From Neisseria sicca (GTDB lineage Bacteria > Pseudomonadota > Gammaproteobacteria > Burkholderiales > Neisseriaceae), in the NCBI RefSeq assembly GCF_003044565.1, contig NZ_POXG01000003.1, positions 124,001-188,000 on the forward strand: 64,000 bases of DNA, in the 5' to 3' direction. The notes beneath the pieces were generated by a model that was not told the origin of the DNA, searched no databases, and saw only the letters and a list, made by a program, of their open reading frames with translations. The translations under genes and the position numbers were made by a program. How positions within the stretch are numbered: the first letter of the stretch is position 1; each line of letters begins with the position of its first letter. Below are positions 16,588-24,384 of this stretch, in pieces.

Positions 16588-17193
16588 ATGACTATAAAAA
16601 ATAAAACACGCTACTTACTTTCTTGTCTGATGCTATGTTCTGCCCCGCTGGTTTCAGCACAGACACAACCCGATTGGTCAACTATATTTAAATCATTTGA
16701 AAACGGCTGCCAATTCGATAAACGTTTGGAAAACCTGTTGGAGTCATTTAGTGATGTAAGCCACGACTGGAGTGATAAGGACTCTAAATATCAAAACCTG
16801 CGTTTGAATCATCCCAATAGAGTCAATCTGCCAAATGTTTACCGTGATCTTGCGCACCCGCCGATGACTTTGCACCGCGCAGAGTTTAGTGAAGATGGAG
16901 AACAGTTCATTCTTGATCAAACCCGTTTGAAACTCAGCGGTACTTACTATCGCTTGCCTGTGGTTCATATCAGCCAGACGTTCCAAATAGAAACCGCGGG
17001 TTACAGCTACACCCGTTTGTTGTTGGATGTACCACTGGAACAGGCACGCAAGGTGTTAAAAGGCAAGTACCGTCCTGTTCGAAAATACAGTTTGATTTTA
17101 GAAGAATACGAAACCCTGCAAGCAAAACTGAAACCGATTAATGTTAACGGCAAACCCCAAACAATTTTGGAATGTGCTTTTGTAAATGGCTGA
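16588..17193 (+). CDS. Secreted/periplasmic protein of unknown function, 201 aa
   Basis: ATG 16588 gives a signal peptide (basic start TIKNKTR, hydrophobic LLSCLMLCSAPL, cleavage after VSA). An in-frame codon at 16450 would lie in the repeat and was rejected. The mature part is beta-rich with two Cys (CQFDKR near the start, ECAFVNG at the end) that could form a disulfide. No family is recognised. The gene is bracketed by two direct 70-bp repeats and by uptake-word hairpins, a cassette-like setting inside the isc locus. Confidence 0.6.
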   Translation: MTIKNKTRYLLSCLMLCSAPLVSAQTQPDWSTIFKSFENGCQFDKRLENLLESFSDVSHDWSDKDSKYQNLRLNHPNRVNLPNVYRDLAHPPMTLHRAEFSEDGEQFILDQTRLKLSGTYYRLPVVHISQTFQIETAGYSYTRLLLDVPLEQARKVLKGKYRPVRKYSLILEEYETLQAKLKPINVNGKPQTILECAFVNG

Positions 17194-17215
17194 TGAAAAA
17201 ATTGTAATAGCAAGC

Positions 17216-17285
17216 GTAGGTTGGGTTGAAAACCCAATAAGCCTATCAATCTGCCCTAAATGTTGGGTTTAATAACCCAACCTAC
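17216..17285. repeat. 70-bp imperfect palindromic repeat, copy 2
   Basis: Same element and orientation as at 16440-16509, with ends GTAGGTTGGGTT and AACCCAACCTAC. Together they flank the secreted-protein gene. Confidence 0.8.
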
Positions 17286-17298
17286 CTATAAATAAAAA

Positions 17299-17338
17299 AG
17301 GTCGTCTGAAAATCCCCAAAGACCTTTTCAGACGACCT
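17299..17338. terminator. Uptake-sequence inverted pair before the small isc gene
   Basis: AGGTCGTCTGAAAA and its complement around 12 bases; an almost identical hairpin stands at 16524-16567, so the pair is part of the duplicated repeat surroundings. Confidence 0.55.
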
Positions 17339-17372
17339 AAAAGCCACCACATTAAAATCAAGGATGCAGCTC

Positions 17373-17501
17373 ATGAGCGAACAAGAACTTGACCTCGACA
17401 ATCTCGACAACCTGCTTGAAGATTTTGACGGCGTTACCGTGGAAGGCGGCGTCGATTCGGAAAACGACGACGGCTGCGAAGGCGGTGCGTGCAAAATCTA
17501 A
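17373..17501 (+). CDS. Small acidic Cys-containing protein upstream of iscU, 42 aa
   Basis: ATG 17373 follows AAGGATGCAG. The peptide is extremely acidic (MSEQELDLDNLDNLLEDF, then SENDDG) and ends with a two-Cys tail CEGGACKI. It lies 67 bp before iscU on the same strand. It is not IscX and I do not recognise it. Acidity and paired cysteines beside the cluster scaffold suggest a partner of cluster assembly; this is inference. Confidence 0.6.
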   Translation: MSEQELDLDNLDNLLEDFDGVTVEGGVDSENDDGCEGGACKI

Positions 17502-17568
17502 CTCAGGTCGTCTGAAAACCGGCAAACAAACCACTGAAACCATCAAAAAACATTAAGGAAACCACATC

Positions 17569-17955
17569 ATGGCATACAGCGATAAAGTAATCGATCACTA
17601 TGAAAACCCCCGCAACGTCGGTACTTTCGATAAAAACGACGAATCTGTCGGCACCGGTATGGTCGGCGCACCTGCTTGCGGCGACGTGATGCGCCTGCAA
17701 ATCAAAGTCAACGACGAAGGCATCATTGAAGATGCGAAATTCAAAACCTACGGCTGCGGCTCTGCCATCGCTTCTTCCAGCCTGATTACCGAGTGGGTCA
17801 AAGGCAAAAGCTTGGATGACGCGCTGGCAATCAAAAACAGCGAAATCGCCGAAGAACTGGAACTGCCGCCGGTAAAAATCCACTGCTCCATCTTGGCTGA
17901 AGATGCGGTAAAAGCGGCTGTTGCCGACTATCGCAAACGTCAGGAAAACAAATAA
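17569..17955 (+). CDS. iscU: Iron-sulfur cluster scaffold IscU, 128 aa
   Basis: On this scaffold IscS and iron build [2Fe-2S] clusters before HscA/HscB-assisted transfer. The three ligand cysteines lie in GAPACGDVM (37), YGCGSAIASSS (63) and KIHCSILAEDA (106). The LPPVKIHC segment carries the HscA-recognition type motif (LPPVK). Length is standard. A start-proximal ribosome-binding site AAGGAAACC is present. Confidence 0.96.
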   Translation: MAYSDKVIDHYENPRNVGTFDKNDESVGTGMVGAPACGDVMRLQIKVNDEGIIEDAKFKTYGCGSAIASSSLITEWVKGKSLDDALAIKNSEIAEELELPPVKIHCSILAEDAVKAAVADYRKRQENK

Positions 17956-18044
17956 CCCGATTCGGTTGGCGCTTTGTCGGAAGACGTTTGTAGGATTTCT
18001 GAAAGCTCTAGGGGTTTCGGAAAAACAAAACCGACGACTTGTTC

Positions 18045-18402
18045 CCTCTCTCGTGAAGAAGAGGGTAACGGTACAAAAACTTAATCCTTTTGAAGTTGCC
18101 GCCAAATTTGGGACTGCCTGCCAATCTATCCCCTCTCCCTGCGGGAGAGGGTTAGGGAGAGGGCGATAAGCCGTAGGCTTATATTTAGTCGATATCCCTG
18201 CAAAATCAAAAGAGACGGCATGCCTTCTCTCGTGAAGAAGAGGGTAAGGACACAGAAACTTAATCCTTTTGAAGTTGCCGCCAAATTTGGGACTGCCTGC
18301 CAATCTATTCCCTCTCCCCGCGGGAGAGGGTTAGGGAGAGGGCAATAAGCTGTAGGCTTATATTTAGTCGATATGCCTGCAAAATCGAAGGAGACGAAAT
18401 GC
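18045..18402 (+). repeat. 179-bp direct tandem duplication
   Basis: Two copies (about 18045-18223 and 18224-18402) start CTCTCGTGAAGAAGAGGGTAA and match closely at a constant 179-bp offset. Each contains a hairpin of the form CCCTCTCC-CGGGAGAGGG followed by TTAGGGAGAGGG. The second copy ends on the start codon region of the downstream gene (GAGACGAAATGCC against GAGACGGCATGCC in the first). With the preceding 90 bp it fills the 443-bp gap between iscU and the next gene. Confidence 0.8.
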
Positions 18403-18647
18403 CTTTTACCGATGAAGAAGCCCAATCCCTGCTTGCCGTCAAAGGCATAGGCAAAACCGTATTGCAGCGTTTGCAGCAAATGGGTTTGGATGATGTTGCC
18501 ACGCTGGCGGCAGCGGATTTGGACGATGTTTTGGAACAGGGCGCGAAATTGACCGGCTCGACCTGTTGGAAAAACAGTCCTCAGGCCCGTGCAGCCATGC
18601 AGGCTGCCGTTGTTTGGGCGCAGCAGCGACAGACAACAGAAAATTGA
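18399..18647 (+). CDS. Helix-hairpin-helix domain protein, 82 aa
   Basis: A small soluble protein whose first half reads LLAVKGIGKTVLQRLQQMGLDDVATLAAA, a helix-hairpin-helix DNA-binding type motif. The rest carries a conserved-looking GSTCWKN segment. GAAGGAGACGAA upstream is a good ribosome-binding site, formed by the end of the tandem repeat. It lies between iscU and iscA; a role in nucleic-acid binding is inferred. Confidence 0.65.
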   Translation: MPFTDEEAQSLLAVKGIGKTVLQRLQQMGLDDVATLAAADLDDVLEQGAKLTGSTCWKNSPQARAAMQAAVVWAQQRQTTEN

Positions 18648-18661
18648 ACAAGGTTAGATAA

Positions 18662-19260
18662 ATGGGGGTAAATGCGGTATCGCGAAAATACTGTTTTACG
18701 CATATAGTTTGATACTGCTGGTCGGATATACTTTATTTGCGGTGGTGAATTACTATCCTCCGCAGCAAAGCATTGTTTTAAAAGAAGGTGCTCGGGTAAA
18801 ATTATCCTATGTTGCGATCCAAAACAGTCAACCGCCCCTTATTACGATTGAGCGTGAATCCGGGCAGGCGAAACTGCATGCGGCAAGTGTGGAACCCTCG
18901 CCTGACGACATTACTTATCAAGTCTATACGCCACAAAGCACAAGCAAAAGCGCAGCACATGCGCGGCGGCGGATAGATATCCGCTGTTTGGACTGCGCGG
19001 ATACGCCGATTGGGTTAAACCATATCGAAGTGGAAATCTTGTCTTTGCGTCCTGAGATACGGGGCGAAACTGCACGGGTATATTTAGCCTCTCGGACCTG
19101 GTTGGGTTCTGCATTCCGTACGCCGTTTAACCTCAATTGGACAGGCAGTATTTATGGCTGGCTCAGTCTGTTAGCACTCTTCCCCGTTTGGCTGGGTATT
19201 TGGCTGATTTGGGCTGTGTTGCTGTATCGTCAGCGGCACCGCAGGTTGCCAAAAAGTTAA
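18662..19260 (+). pseudogene. Membrane protein gene with an out-of-frame ATG (five-G tract); possible frameshift or phase-variable start
   Basis: The long frame has no ATG near its 5' end; only TTG 18709 opens it (183 aa). ATG 18662 leads out of frame through ATGGGGGTAAATGCGG and stops after 16 codons. With three or six G it would read MGKCGIAK or MGGKCGIAK straight into the long frame. The protein has an N-terminal helix (LILLVGYTLFAVV), a soluble domain with CLDC, and a C-terminal helix pair (about 145-175). No family is recognised. Confidence 0.5.
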
Positions 19261-19320
19261 CTCAAGTTTCAGACGACCTGAAAACAAGTATTTTCAATCT
19301 ATATAAAAAGGACAAATATT

Positions 19321-19641
19321 TTGATTACCATCACAGAAAATGCAGCCAAATACATCAACAACTACCTGACCAAACGCGGCAAAGGCTTGGGCGTGCGCTT
19401 GGGTGTGAAAACCAGCGGCTGCTCGGGCATGGCATACAACCTTGAATTTGTCGATGAGGCGAACGAGGACGACCTGATTTTCGAAGAACACGGCGCCCGC
19501 ATCTATATCGACCCGAAAAGCTTGGTTTATCTGGACGGCACGCAAGTCGATTACACCAAAGAAGGTTTGCAGGAAGGTTTCAAATTTGAAAACCCGAATG
19601 TCAAAGACTCTTGCGGCTGCGGCGAGAGCTTCCACGTTTAA
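19321..19641 (+). CDS. iscA: A-type iron-sulfur carrier IscA, 106 aa, TTG start
   Basis: It carries Fe-S clusters or iron to target apoproteins. The three signature cysteines are in [13 protein letters not shown] (34) and the C-terminal DSCGCGES (99 and 101). The frame has no suitable ATG. TTG 19321, 6-8 bases after AAAAGGAC, gives the expected N-terminus [12 protein letters not shown], so translation from TTG is inferred. It ends at a bidirectional terminator shared with arfA. Confidence 0.93.
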   Translation: MITITENAAKYINNYLTKRGKGLGVRLGVKTSGCSGMAYNLEFVDEANEDDLIFEEHGARIYIDPKSLVYLDGTQVDYTKEGLQEGFKFENPNVKDSCGCGESFHV

Positions 19642-19822
19642 GACAAAAAAGTGGCGGGACAGTATCAAACCCGTCCCGCCATTTTTTCGCTTCCTGCCTG
19701 TTGTAGCTGCCTTTGCCTTTTCTTTTCCGTTCGACCTTGTGTCGGAATAAATCGGATTTCACTAAGGCTTTTAAAGCATTGTCGCGGATTTTGCCTTTAT
19801 TGTGCTGCACTTTACTGCTCAT
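19601..19822 (-). CDS. arfA: Alternative ribosome-rescue factor ArfA; ORF runs through a terminator
   Basis: The first ~45 residues match ArfA ([20 protein letters not shown], then KRKGKGSY). ArfA frees ribosomes stalled on mRNAs lacking a stop codon, by recruiting RF2. ATG 19822 follows AAAGGACTGAAT. The nominal 73-codon frame passes through the iscA/arfA terminator hairpin (19652-19681) and overlaps the 3' end of iscA. mRNA ending at that terminator would have no stop codon, as known for proteobacterial arfA, so the working protein is probably about 50-58 residues. Confidence 0.85.
   Translation of the reverse strand: MSSKVQHNKGKIRDNALKALVKSDLFRHKVERKRKGKGSYNRQEAKKWRDGFDTVPPLFCLKRGSSRRSRKSL
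19643..19687. terminator. Bidirectional terminator inside the arfA frame
   Basis: TGGCGGGAC (19652-19660) pairs with GTCCCGCCA (19673-19681); six A precede and six T follow, so it works on both strands. It lies after iscA and within the arfA reading frame. Confidence 0.85.
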
Positions 19823-19904
19823 ATTCAGTCCTTTTGGTTAAGAATCAGCGGATTATAAGGCAAAATCAGGCTTCTGCCGAAAATTTCACATTAATTATCC
19901 TGCC

Positions 19905-20411
19905 ATGTCTCAATATTTCACACTCTTCCAGCTTGAACCCGCTTTCGATATCGACGCCGAAAACTTGGAGCAAACCTACCGCGCCTTGGCTGCCCGTTTC
20001 CATCCCGACAAATTCGCGTCCGCCTCCGCCTTCGAGCAAAAGCAGGCAGTGATGATGTCTTCCACCATCAACGATGCCTACCGCACTTTGAAAAATCCCA
20101 TCGACCGCGCCGCGTACCTTCTGAAAGCGCAGGGCATTGATGCCGATGCGCCGGAACATACTTCTTTCGCACCTGAATTTCTCATGCAGCAAATGGAATG
20201 GCGCGAAACGCTGATGGATGCGCAAATGGAGCAAAACAACGAAGCCCTGCGCGCGTTGGACCAAGAAATCAGCCGCGAACAAGACAAGCTGTATCAAGAT
20301 TTGCGGACTGCCTTTGCAGAGAAAGATCACGAAGCCGCCGCACAATGGGTGCGCCACGGCAGGTTTTTAAACAAACTGCGCAACGAAATCGCCGCCGCGT
20401 TGCAAGATTGA
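19905..20411 (+). CDS. hscB: Co-chaperone HscB (Hsc20), 168 aa
   Basis: The J-domain (about 1-75) carries the HPD motif in RFHPDKFAS; the C-terminal three-helix domain binds IscU (PEFLMQQMEWRETLMDA). It stimulates the HscA ATPase to release clusters from IscU. hscA and fdx do not follow; a terminator and a Correia element come next, so they must lie elsewhere. Confidence 0.93.
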   Translation: MSQYFTLFQLEPAFDIDAENLEQTYRALAARFHPDKFASASAFEQKQAVMMSSTINDAYRTLKNPIDRAAYLLKAQGIDADAPEHTSFAPEFLMQQMEWRETLMDAQMEQNNEALRALDQEISREQDKLYQDLRTAFAEKDHEAAAQWVRHGRFLNKLRNEIAAALQD

Positions 20412-20434
20412 AGACAAAGCTTTTGAGCGAATCT

Positions 20435-20478
20435 AAAAGGTCGTCTGAAAACCGGAGTAAGGTTTCAGACGACCTTTT
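20435..20478. terminator. Uptake-sequence terminator after hscB
   Basis: Sixteen-base arms AAAAGGTCGTCTGAAA/TTTCAGACGACCTTTT around 12 bases. Confidence 0.75.
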
Positions 20479-20523
20479 GTCGTATGGCGGCTCTTGTAAA
20501 TAAAGGGCAGCAAAGTGGCAAAC

Positions 20524-20629
20524 TATAGTGGATTAACTTTAAACCAGTACGGCGTTGCCTCGCCTTGCCGTACTATCTGTACTGTCTGCGGCTTCGTCGC
20601 CTTGTCCTGATTTTTGTTAATCCACTATA
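20524..20629. mobile_element. Correia element, short form (106 bp)
   Basis: Begins TATAGTGGATTAACTTTAAA and ends TTTTTGTTAATCCACTATA, with the conserved core (GTACGGCGTTGCCTCGCC, CTGCGGCTTCGTCGCCTTG). The IHF-type central block of the long form is missing. It sits between hscB and waaF. Confidence 0.93.
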
Positions 20630-20664
20630 TATCGTTTGCGATTCAGGGATTATGGTCTGATGGC

Positions 20665-21690
20665 TTATTCGGATTGAGTTTGCGCCAATTCTTCCGCCGC
20701 TTTTTGAACCATGTCCGGCGTGAGCTTGTTCAGGCAGTCGGTGTGTCCCAACGGGCATTCGCGTTTGAAGCAGGGCGAGCATTCGAGGTGCAGGCTGACG
20801 ATTTTGGCTTTTTGGCTCAATGGCGGGGTGTGGTCGGGGCTGGACGAGCCGTAGGCGGCGACGAGTTTGCGGTCGAGGGCGGCGGCGAGGTGCATCAGGC
20901 CGCTGTCGTTACAGACGACGGTGTCGGCGCAGGAAAGCAGGTCAATCGCTTCGGAAAGGTTGGTTTTGCCGCAAAGGTTGGTACAGAGGTCGTCTGAAAG
21001 TCGGTTGATTTCTTCGGCGATGTCGAAATCTTTTTGCGAACCAAAGAGCCAAACCTGCCAGCCTTCCGCCAGATAGCGGCGGCCGAGTTCGGCGAAATGG
21101 CGCGCGGGCCAGCGTTTGGCAGGGCCGTATTCCGCACCCGGACAGAAGGCGAGAACGGGTTTGTCGGTGTTTAAGCCATATTTGGCAAGCGCGGCGGCGC
21201 GGCTTTCGGGGGAAATGGTGAAACGCGGGTTGTCGGAATGCCCGTTGAAGTCCGCCTGCGTCGGGTGTGCGAGGGCGGTGTAGCGGTCAACCATCAGGGG
21301 CAGGGCGGCTTTGTCGAGTTTGCGGATGTCGTTGAGCAGCAGATAGCGCGATTCGCCGACGTAGCCGGTGCGCTGCTTGATGCCGGTGGCGAAGGCGATG
21401 AGGGCGGATTTGAGCGAACCGGGCAGGACGATGACTTGGTCGTAACCTTGTTTACCCAGTTCGCGCCCGATACGCCAGCGTTTTTTCAACTCTAACGCGC
21501 CGTGTCCGAACGGGTTTTCAATAATGCGGTTGATTTCGGGCATACGCTCGAACACCGCCATCGACCATTTGGGCGCGAATGCGTCTATGGTGCAGCCGGG
21601 ATGGAGTTCGTGCAGGCGGCGGTAAAGCGGCTGGGTCATGACGCAGTCGCCGATCCAGCTCGGGGTGATGATGAGGATTTTTTTGGACAT
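20665..21690 (-). CDS. waaF: ADP-heptose:LPS heptosyltransferase II, 341 aa
   Basis: A GT9-family enzyme that adds the second heptose to the lipooligosaccharide inner core in the cytoplasm. Visible: N-terminal ILIITPSWIGDCVMTQPLYRRL, the acceptor-side FAPKWSMAVFER, the donor-site CPGAEYGPAKRWPARHFAEL and VVCNDSGLMHLAAAL. Length fits WaaF/RfaF. Only the Correia element region lies behind it. Confidence 0.92.
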   Translation of the reverse strand: MSKKILIITPSWIGDCVMTQPLYRRLHELHPGCTIDAFAPKWSMAVFERMPEINRIIENPFGHGALELKKRWRIGRELGKQGYDQVIVLPGSLKSALIAFATGIKQRTGYVGESRYLLLNDIRKLDKAALPLMVDRYTALAHPTQADFNGHSDNPRFTISPESRAAALAKYGLNTDKPVLAFCPGAEYGPAKRWPARHFAELGRRYLAEGWQVWLFGSQKDFDIAEEINRLSDDLCTNLCGKTNLSEAIDLLSCADTVVCNDSGLMHLAAALDRKLVAAYGSSSPDHTPPLSQKAKIVSLHLECSPCFKRECPLGHTDCLNKLTPDMVQKAAEELAQTQSE

Positions 21691-21865
21691 GGTGGTAGGG
21701 TAGGTTTGTATTGCGCGATATTGTATAGGAAACCAAGGCGCATGGGGCGGCGAGTGCGGTTTGACGGTATTGTTGTCTAAAGGGTAAGAGGTCGTCTGAA
21801 AAAGCGGGTTGAAATCAGCGGCGTCATGTTGACTGAATAAGGGTTTTGAATAAAAATCGAACCCT

Positions 21866-22021
21866 TATAGTGGATTAACTTTAGACCAGTACGGCGTTGC
21901 CTCGCCTTAGCTCAAAGAGAACGATTCTCTAAGGTGCTGAAGCACCAAGTGAATCGGTTCCGTACTATCTGTACTGTCTGCGGCTTCGTCGCCTTGTCCT
22001 GATTTTTGTTAATCCACTATA
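21866..22021. mobile_element. Correia element, full length (156 bp), copy A
   Basis: TATAGTGGATTAAC and GTTAATCCACTATA ends flank the core plus the extra ~50-bp central block (AGCTCAAAGAGAACGATTCT to AAGTGAATCGGTTC) found in full-length elements. Together with about 175 bp holding a lone uptake word, it fills the gap before the next gene. Its right end forms a promoter (next entry). Confidence 0.93.
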
Positions 22022-22023
22022 AT
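21994..22023 (+). promoter_or_regulatory. Promoter formed at the right end of Correia element A
   Basis: TTGTCC (21994-21999) and TATAAT (22018-22023) are 18 bp apart. The last two bases of the -10 box come from DNA outside the element, so insertion created a perfect -10. AGGAGG (22051) and GTG (22069) follow. Confidence 0.55.
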
Positions 22024-22068
22024 ATCAATGGGCTTGAAAGTCGCGCTTTGAGGAGGTTTGAACGTATC

Positions 22069-22497
22069 GTGTTTTTTCAATTTCAAAACAAGCAACAGCG
22101 GATTTTTTCTTTATTGATCGTGGCGGTTGTGATTGTCATCGTTATGACCTTATGGTCTTATGCTTGGGCGCAATATTTTGATTTAGGGGTGAATGAACCG
22201 AAGGAGGCGCTCGAAGTTGCTGGATTTGCTTTGTTGGTGCAATTTTTTCTCTGCCTGCCTTATCTTTATTTCAAGAGATATTTTCTTGCCTCTCTTTTGG
22301 TAACATCGCTCTTTAATGGCTTTTATCTGTTTTGGTATTGGAGCAATTCGACGCCGCCGTGTTGCGGAGACATGGCGCAAGGCTTGATAAGTATGCTGTT
22401 TATGTTTGCTGCTGGTGTCTATTTCGTTGTCTCCTGTTTGATGATTATTGCGCGTTTGCATACTAAAAAGGTCAGGAAAATCGGACAGCCCTCATAA
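22069..22497 (+). CDS. Four-helix inner-membrane protein of unknown function, 142 aa
   Basis: The start was set at GTG 22069, 12 bases after AGGAGG; the frame also stays open upstream into the Correia element. Four hydrophobic segments are visible (about 11-30, 48-63, 68-88, 104-126), with a Cys pair (PPCCGDM) in the last loop and a basic tail. No family is recognised. The gene is bracketed by two full-length Correia elements in the same orientation. Confidence 0.6.
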   Translation: MFFQFQNKQQRIFSLLIVAVVIVIVMTLWSYAWAQYFDLGVNEPKEALEVAGFALLVQFFLCLPYLYFKRYFLASLLVTSLFNGFYLFWYWSNSTPPCCGDMAQGLISMLFMFAAGVYFVVSCLMIIARLHTKKVRKIGQPS

Positions 22498-22508
22498 TCC
22501 GGCATAGA

Positions 22509-22665
22509 TATAGTGGATTAACTTTAAACCAGTACGGCGTTGCCTCGCCTTAGCTCAAAGAGAACGATTCTCTAAGGTGCTGAAGCACCAAGTGAATCGG
22601 TTCCGTACTATCTGTACTGTCTGCGGCTTCGTCGCCTTGTCCTGATTTAAATTTAATCCACTATA
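22509..22665. mobile_element. Correia element, full length (157 bp), copy B
   Basis: Nearly identical to copy A at 21866 and in the same orientation, with ends TATAGTGGATTAAC and TTTAATCCACTATA. It abuts an uptake-sequence terminator. Confidence 0.93.
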
Positions 22666-22709
22666 AAAGGTCGTCTGAAACCTAAATTTTAGGTTTCAGA
22701 CGACCTTTT
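22665..22709. terminator. Uptake-sequence terminator, long arms
   Basis: Nineteen-base arms starting AAAAGGTCGTCTGAAACCT around seven bases; it serves the membrane gene and the convergent phosphatase operon. Confidence 0.75.
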
Positions 22710-22748
22710 ATCTTGTTGTGTTCAACTTTAAACGCTGTGTAATCCAAT

Positions 22749-23213
22749 TCAAACCAAACCCAGCTTTTTCAGCAGCGCGATGCTGCCTGCGTCCACAAGT
22801 CTGAAGGTTTCGTCAAAGTCGCCGGTGTACCACGGGTCGGGGACGTGGCGGTAGCCGCTTTCGGGGATGAGGTCGGTGAGTTTGAAGATTTTGTCGGGGT
22901 GTTTGCCGAACATTTTTTCCAATTCGGCGAGGTTGTTGTCGTCCATGGCGATGATGAAGTCGAATTCATCGAAATCTTCGGAACGCACTTTGCTGCTGGT
23001 AAAACCTTGATGGTCGATGCCGTGGGCGGCGAGGGTTTTGCGCGTGCCTTGGTGCATGTTTTCGCCGTCGTGCCAGCCTGATGTGCCTGCGCTGTCGGTG
23101 CGGACGCGGTGGGCTACGCCTGCTTCGCGGGCGCGGTGGCGCAGGACGTATTCCGCCATGGGGGAGCGGCAGATGTTGCCGAGGCAGACGAAGAGTACGG
23201 AATGGTTTTTCAT
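22749..23213 (-). CDS. Low-molecular-weight protein-tyrosine phosphatase, 154 aa
   Basis: The P-loop CLGNICRSP (11-19) has the C-X5-R-S signature, and the general acid Asp is in DPWYTGDFDET (about 126). Enzymes of this family dephosphorylate phosphotyrosine, in bacteria often on polysaccharide-export kinases. No kinase gene is nearby. It follows a conserved gene by 7 bp and is likely co-transcribed. Confidence 0.92.
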   Translation of the reverse strand: MKNHSVLFVCLGNICRSPMAEYVLRHRAREAGVAHRVRTDSAGTSGWHDGENMHQGTRKTLAAHGIDHQGFTSSKVRSEDFDEFDFIIAMDDNNLAELEKMFGKHPDKIFKLTDLIPESGYRHVPDPWYTGDFDETFRLVDAGSIALLKKLGLV

Positions 23214-23220
23214 AGGCGGT

Positions 23221-24321
23221 TTAGGCGTGTTCGGAGAAGAATGGGTTGTGTCCGTCTAGGGACAGGGATTGCGCGTAGGTCGGCAGGTCGGCATTTTCCG
23301 GTAAAACGTCGTGCAGGATGCGGATATGCTCGACGCGGCATTCCGCCATCAGGTCGAGGAAGTTGTGTTGGATGACGGCGATGTTGTCGGAAGACGAAAG
23401 GTTCCATACGAACACTTGCGGGACGACTTCAAACGCGCTGTCGGTTGCGTTGAAACCGAACAGAATCTGCCCGCCCGCCCTTGCGGCGATGACGACGCCG
23501 ACGCGCGGACTCTGCATACGGATGGCGCGGATGGCGTTGGTGGCGAACACGTCCATCGCCATGCGCTGACGGGTGTGGCTGCCGTCGGTCAGAGCTTGGA
23601 GCGGGGTGTTTGGGGACAGCGGATTGGTGAAAAGGGTAACGCCGTCGGCGGCAAGGCTTTCCTGCCAAACCTGCATCAGCGGCAGACCTGCCTGTTGCAG
23701 ATTGACGCCCAATGCGTTTTGCAGGTTTTTATCGCCGTAGCCCAAGGCGTACACGACATGGACGGATTGCCCTTCGGGGCAGATCAACGGTTTGTCTTCA
23801 AAGGTTTGCAGGAACGCGGCGGCGGATTCGCTGTTTTGTTTCGCATTCCACCATTGTTCGGGTGTGATGCCGCTGAGGTCGTCTGAATGGGCGAGGAAGG
23901 GCAGCCATTGGGTGTTTTGCGTTAAGGCGCGCAAGTGGGGATAGTTGGACAAGCAGGCGGTCAGTGCTTCGGTAGGCAGCGTCAGGGGCAGCGTGCGCTC
24001 TTGTTTGCAGCCGGCGACGATGACGACCGGCAGGGCAAACCATTGGGCTTCGTCGTCGTTTTCGGCGGATAAGACTTGATTGATGCTCTGCATCAGCGCG
24101 TTGTAGGTCTCTACATCGGGTGCCATGGTCATGGCGACAGACAAGTTGACGTAGTAGTTTTGATGGAGCTGGCTGCGGATTTCGGTTTGCAGCTGTCCCA
24201 CAGCAATCTTGCGGGTTGCGGCGGTCGTGCCGTGTGCGAGCAGGGAGGCGTTCACCAGTAAATGGTTTTTAACCGGAGTCTGCGGATAAGGGCGTGTGTC
24301 GTGGAGGATGAAGGTGTTCAT
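23221..24321 (-). CDS. Conserved protein of unknown function, 366 aa
   Basis: A soluble protein without signal peptide, starting MNTFILHDTRPYPQTPVK. Several motif-like blocks are visible (VVIVAGCKQERTLPL, VVYALGYGDKNLQNALGV, GVVIAARAGGQILFGF), but I cannot place it in a family. Stop-to-start distance to the phosphatase gene is 7 bp, so the two form an operon. Function unknown. Confidence 0.65.
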   Translation of the reverse strand: MNTFILHDTRPYPQTPVKNHLLVNASLLAHGTTAATRKIAVGQLQTEIRSQLHQNYYVNLSVAMTMAPDVETYNALMQSINQVLSAENDDEAQWFALPVVIVAGCKQERTLPLTLPTEALTACLSNYPHLRALTQNTQWLPFLAHSDDLSGITPEQWWNAKQNSESAAAFLQTFEDKPLICPEGQSVHVVYALGYGDKNLQNALGVNLQQAGLPLMQVWQESLAADGVTLFTNPLSPNTPLQALTDGSHTRQRMAMDVFATNAIRAIRMQSPRVGVVIAARAGGQILFGFNATDSAFEVVPQVFVWNLSSSDNIAVIQHNFLDLMAECRVEHIRILHDVLPENADLPTYAQSLSLDGHNPFFSEHA

Positions 24322-24384
24322 ATGGATATAAATCGGTGGTTGTCCGGACAGCTCGGATTATAACAATATCGGGATACGGATTGG

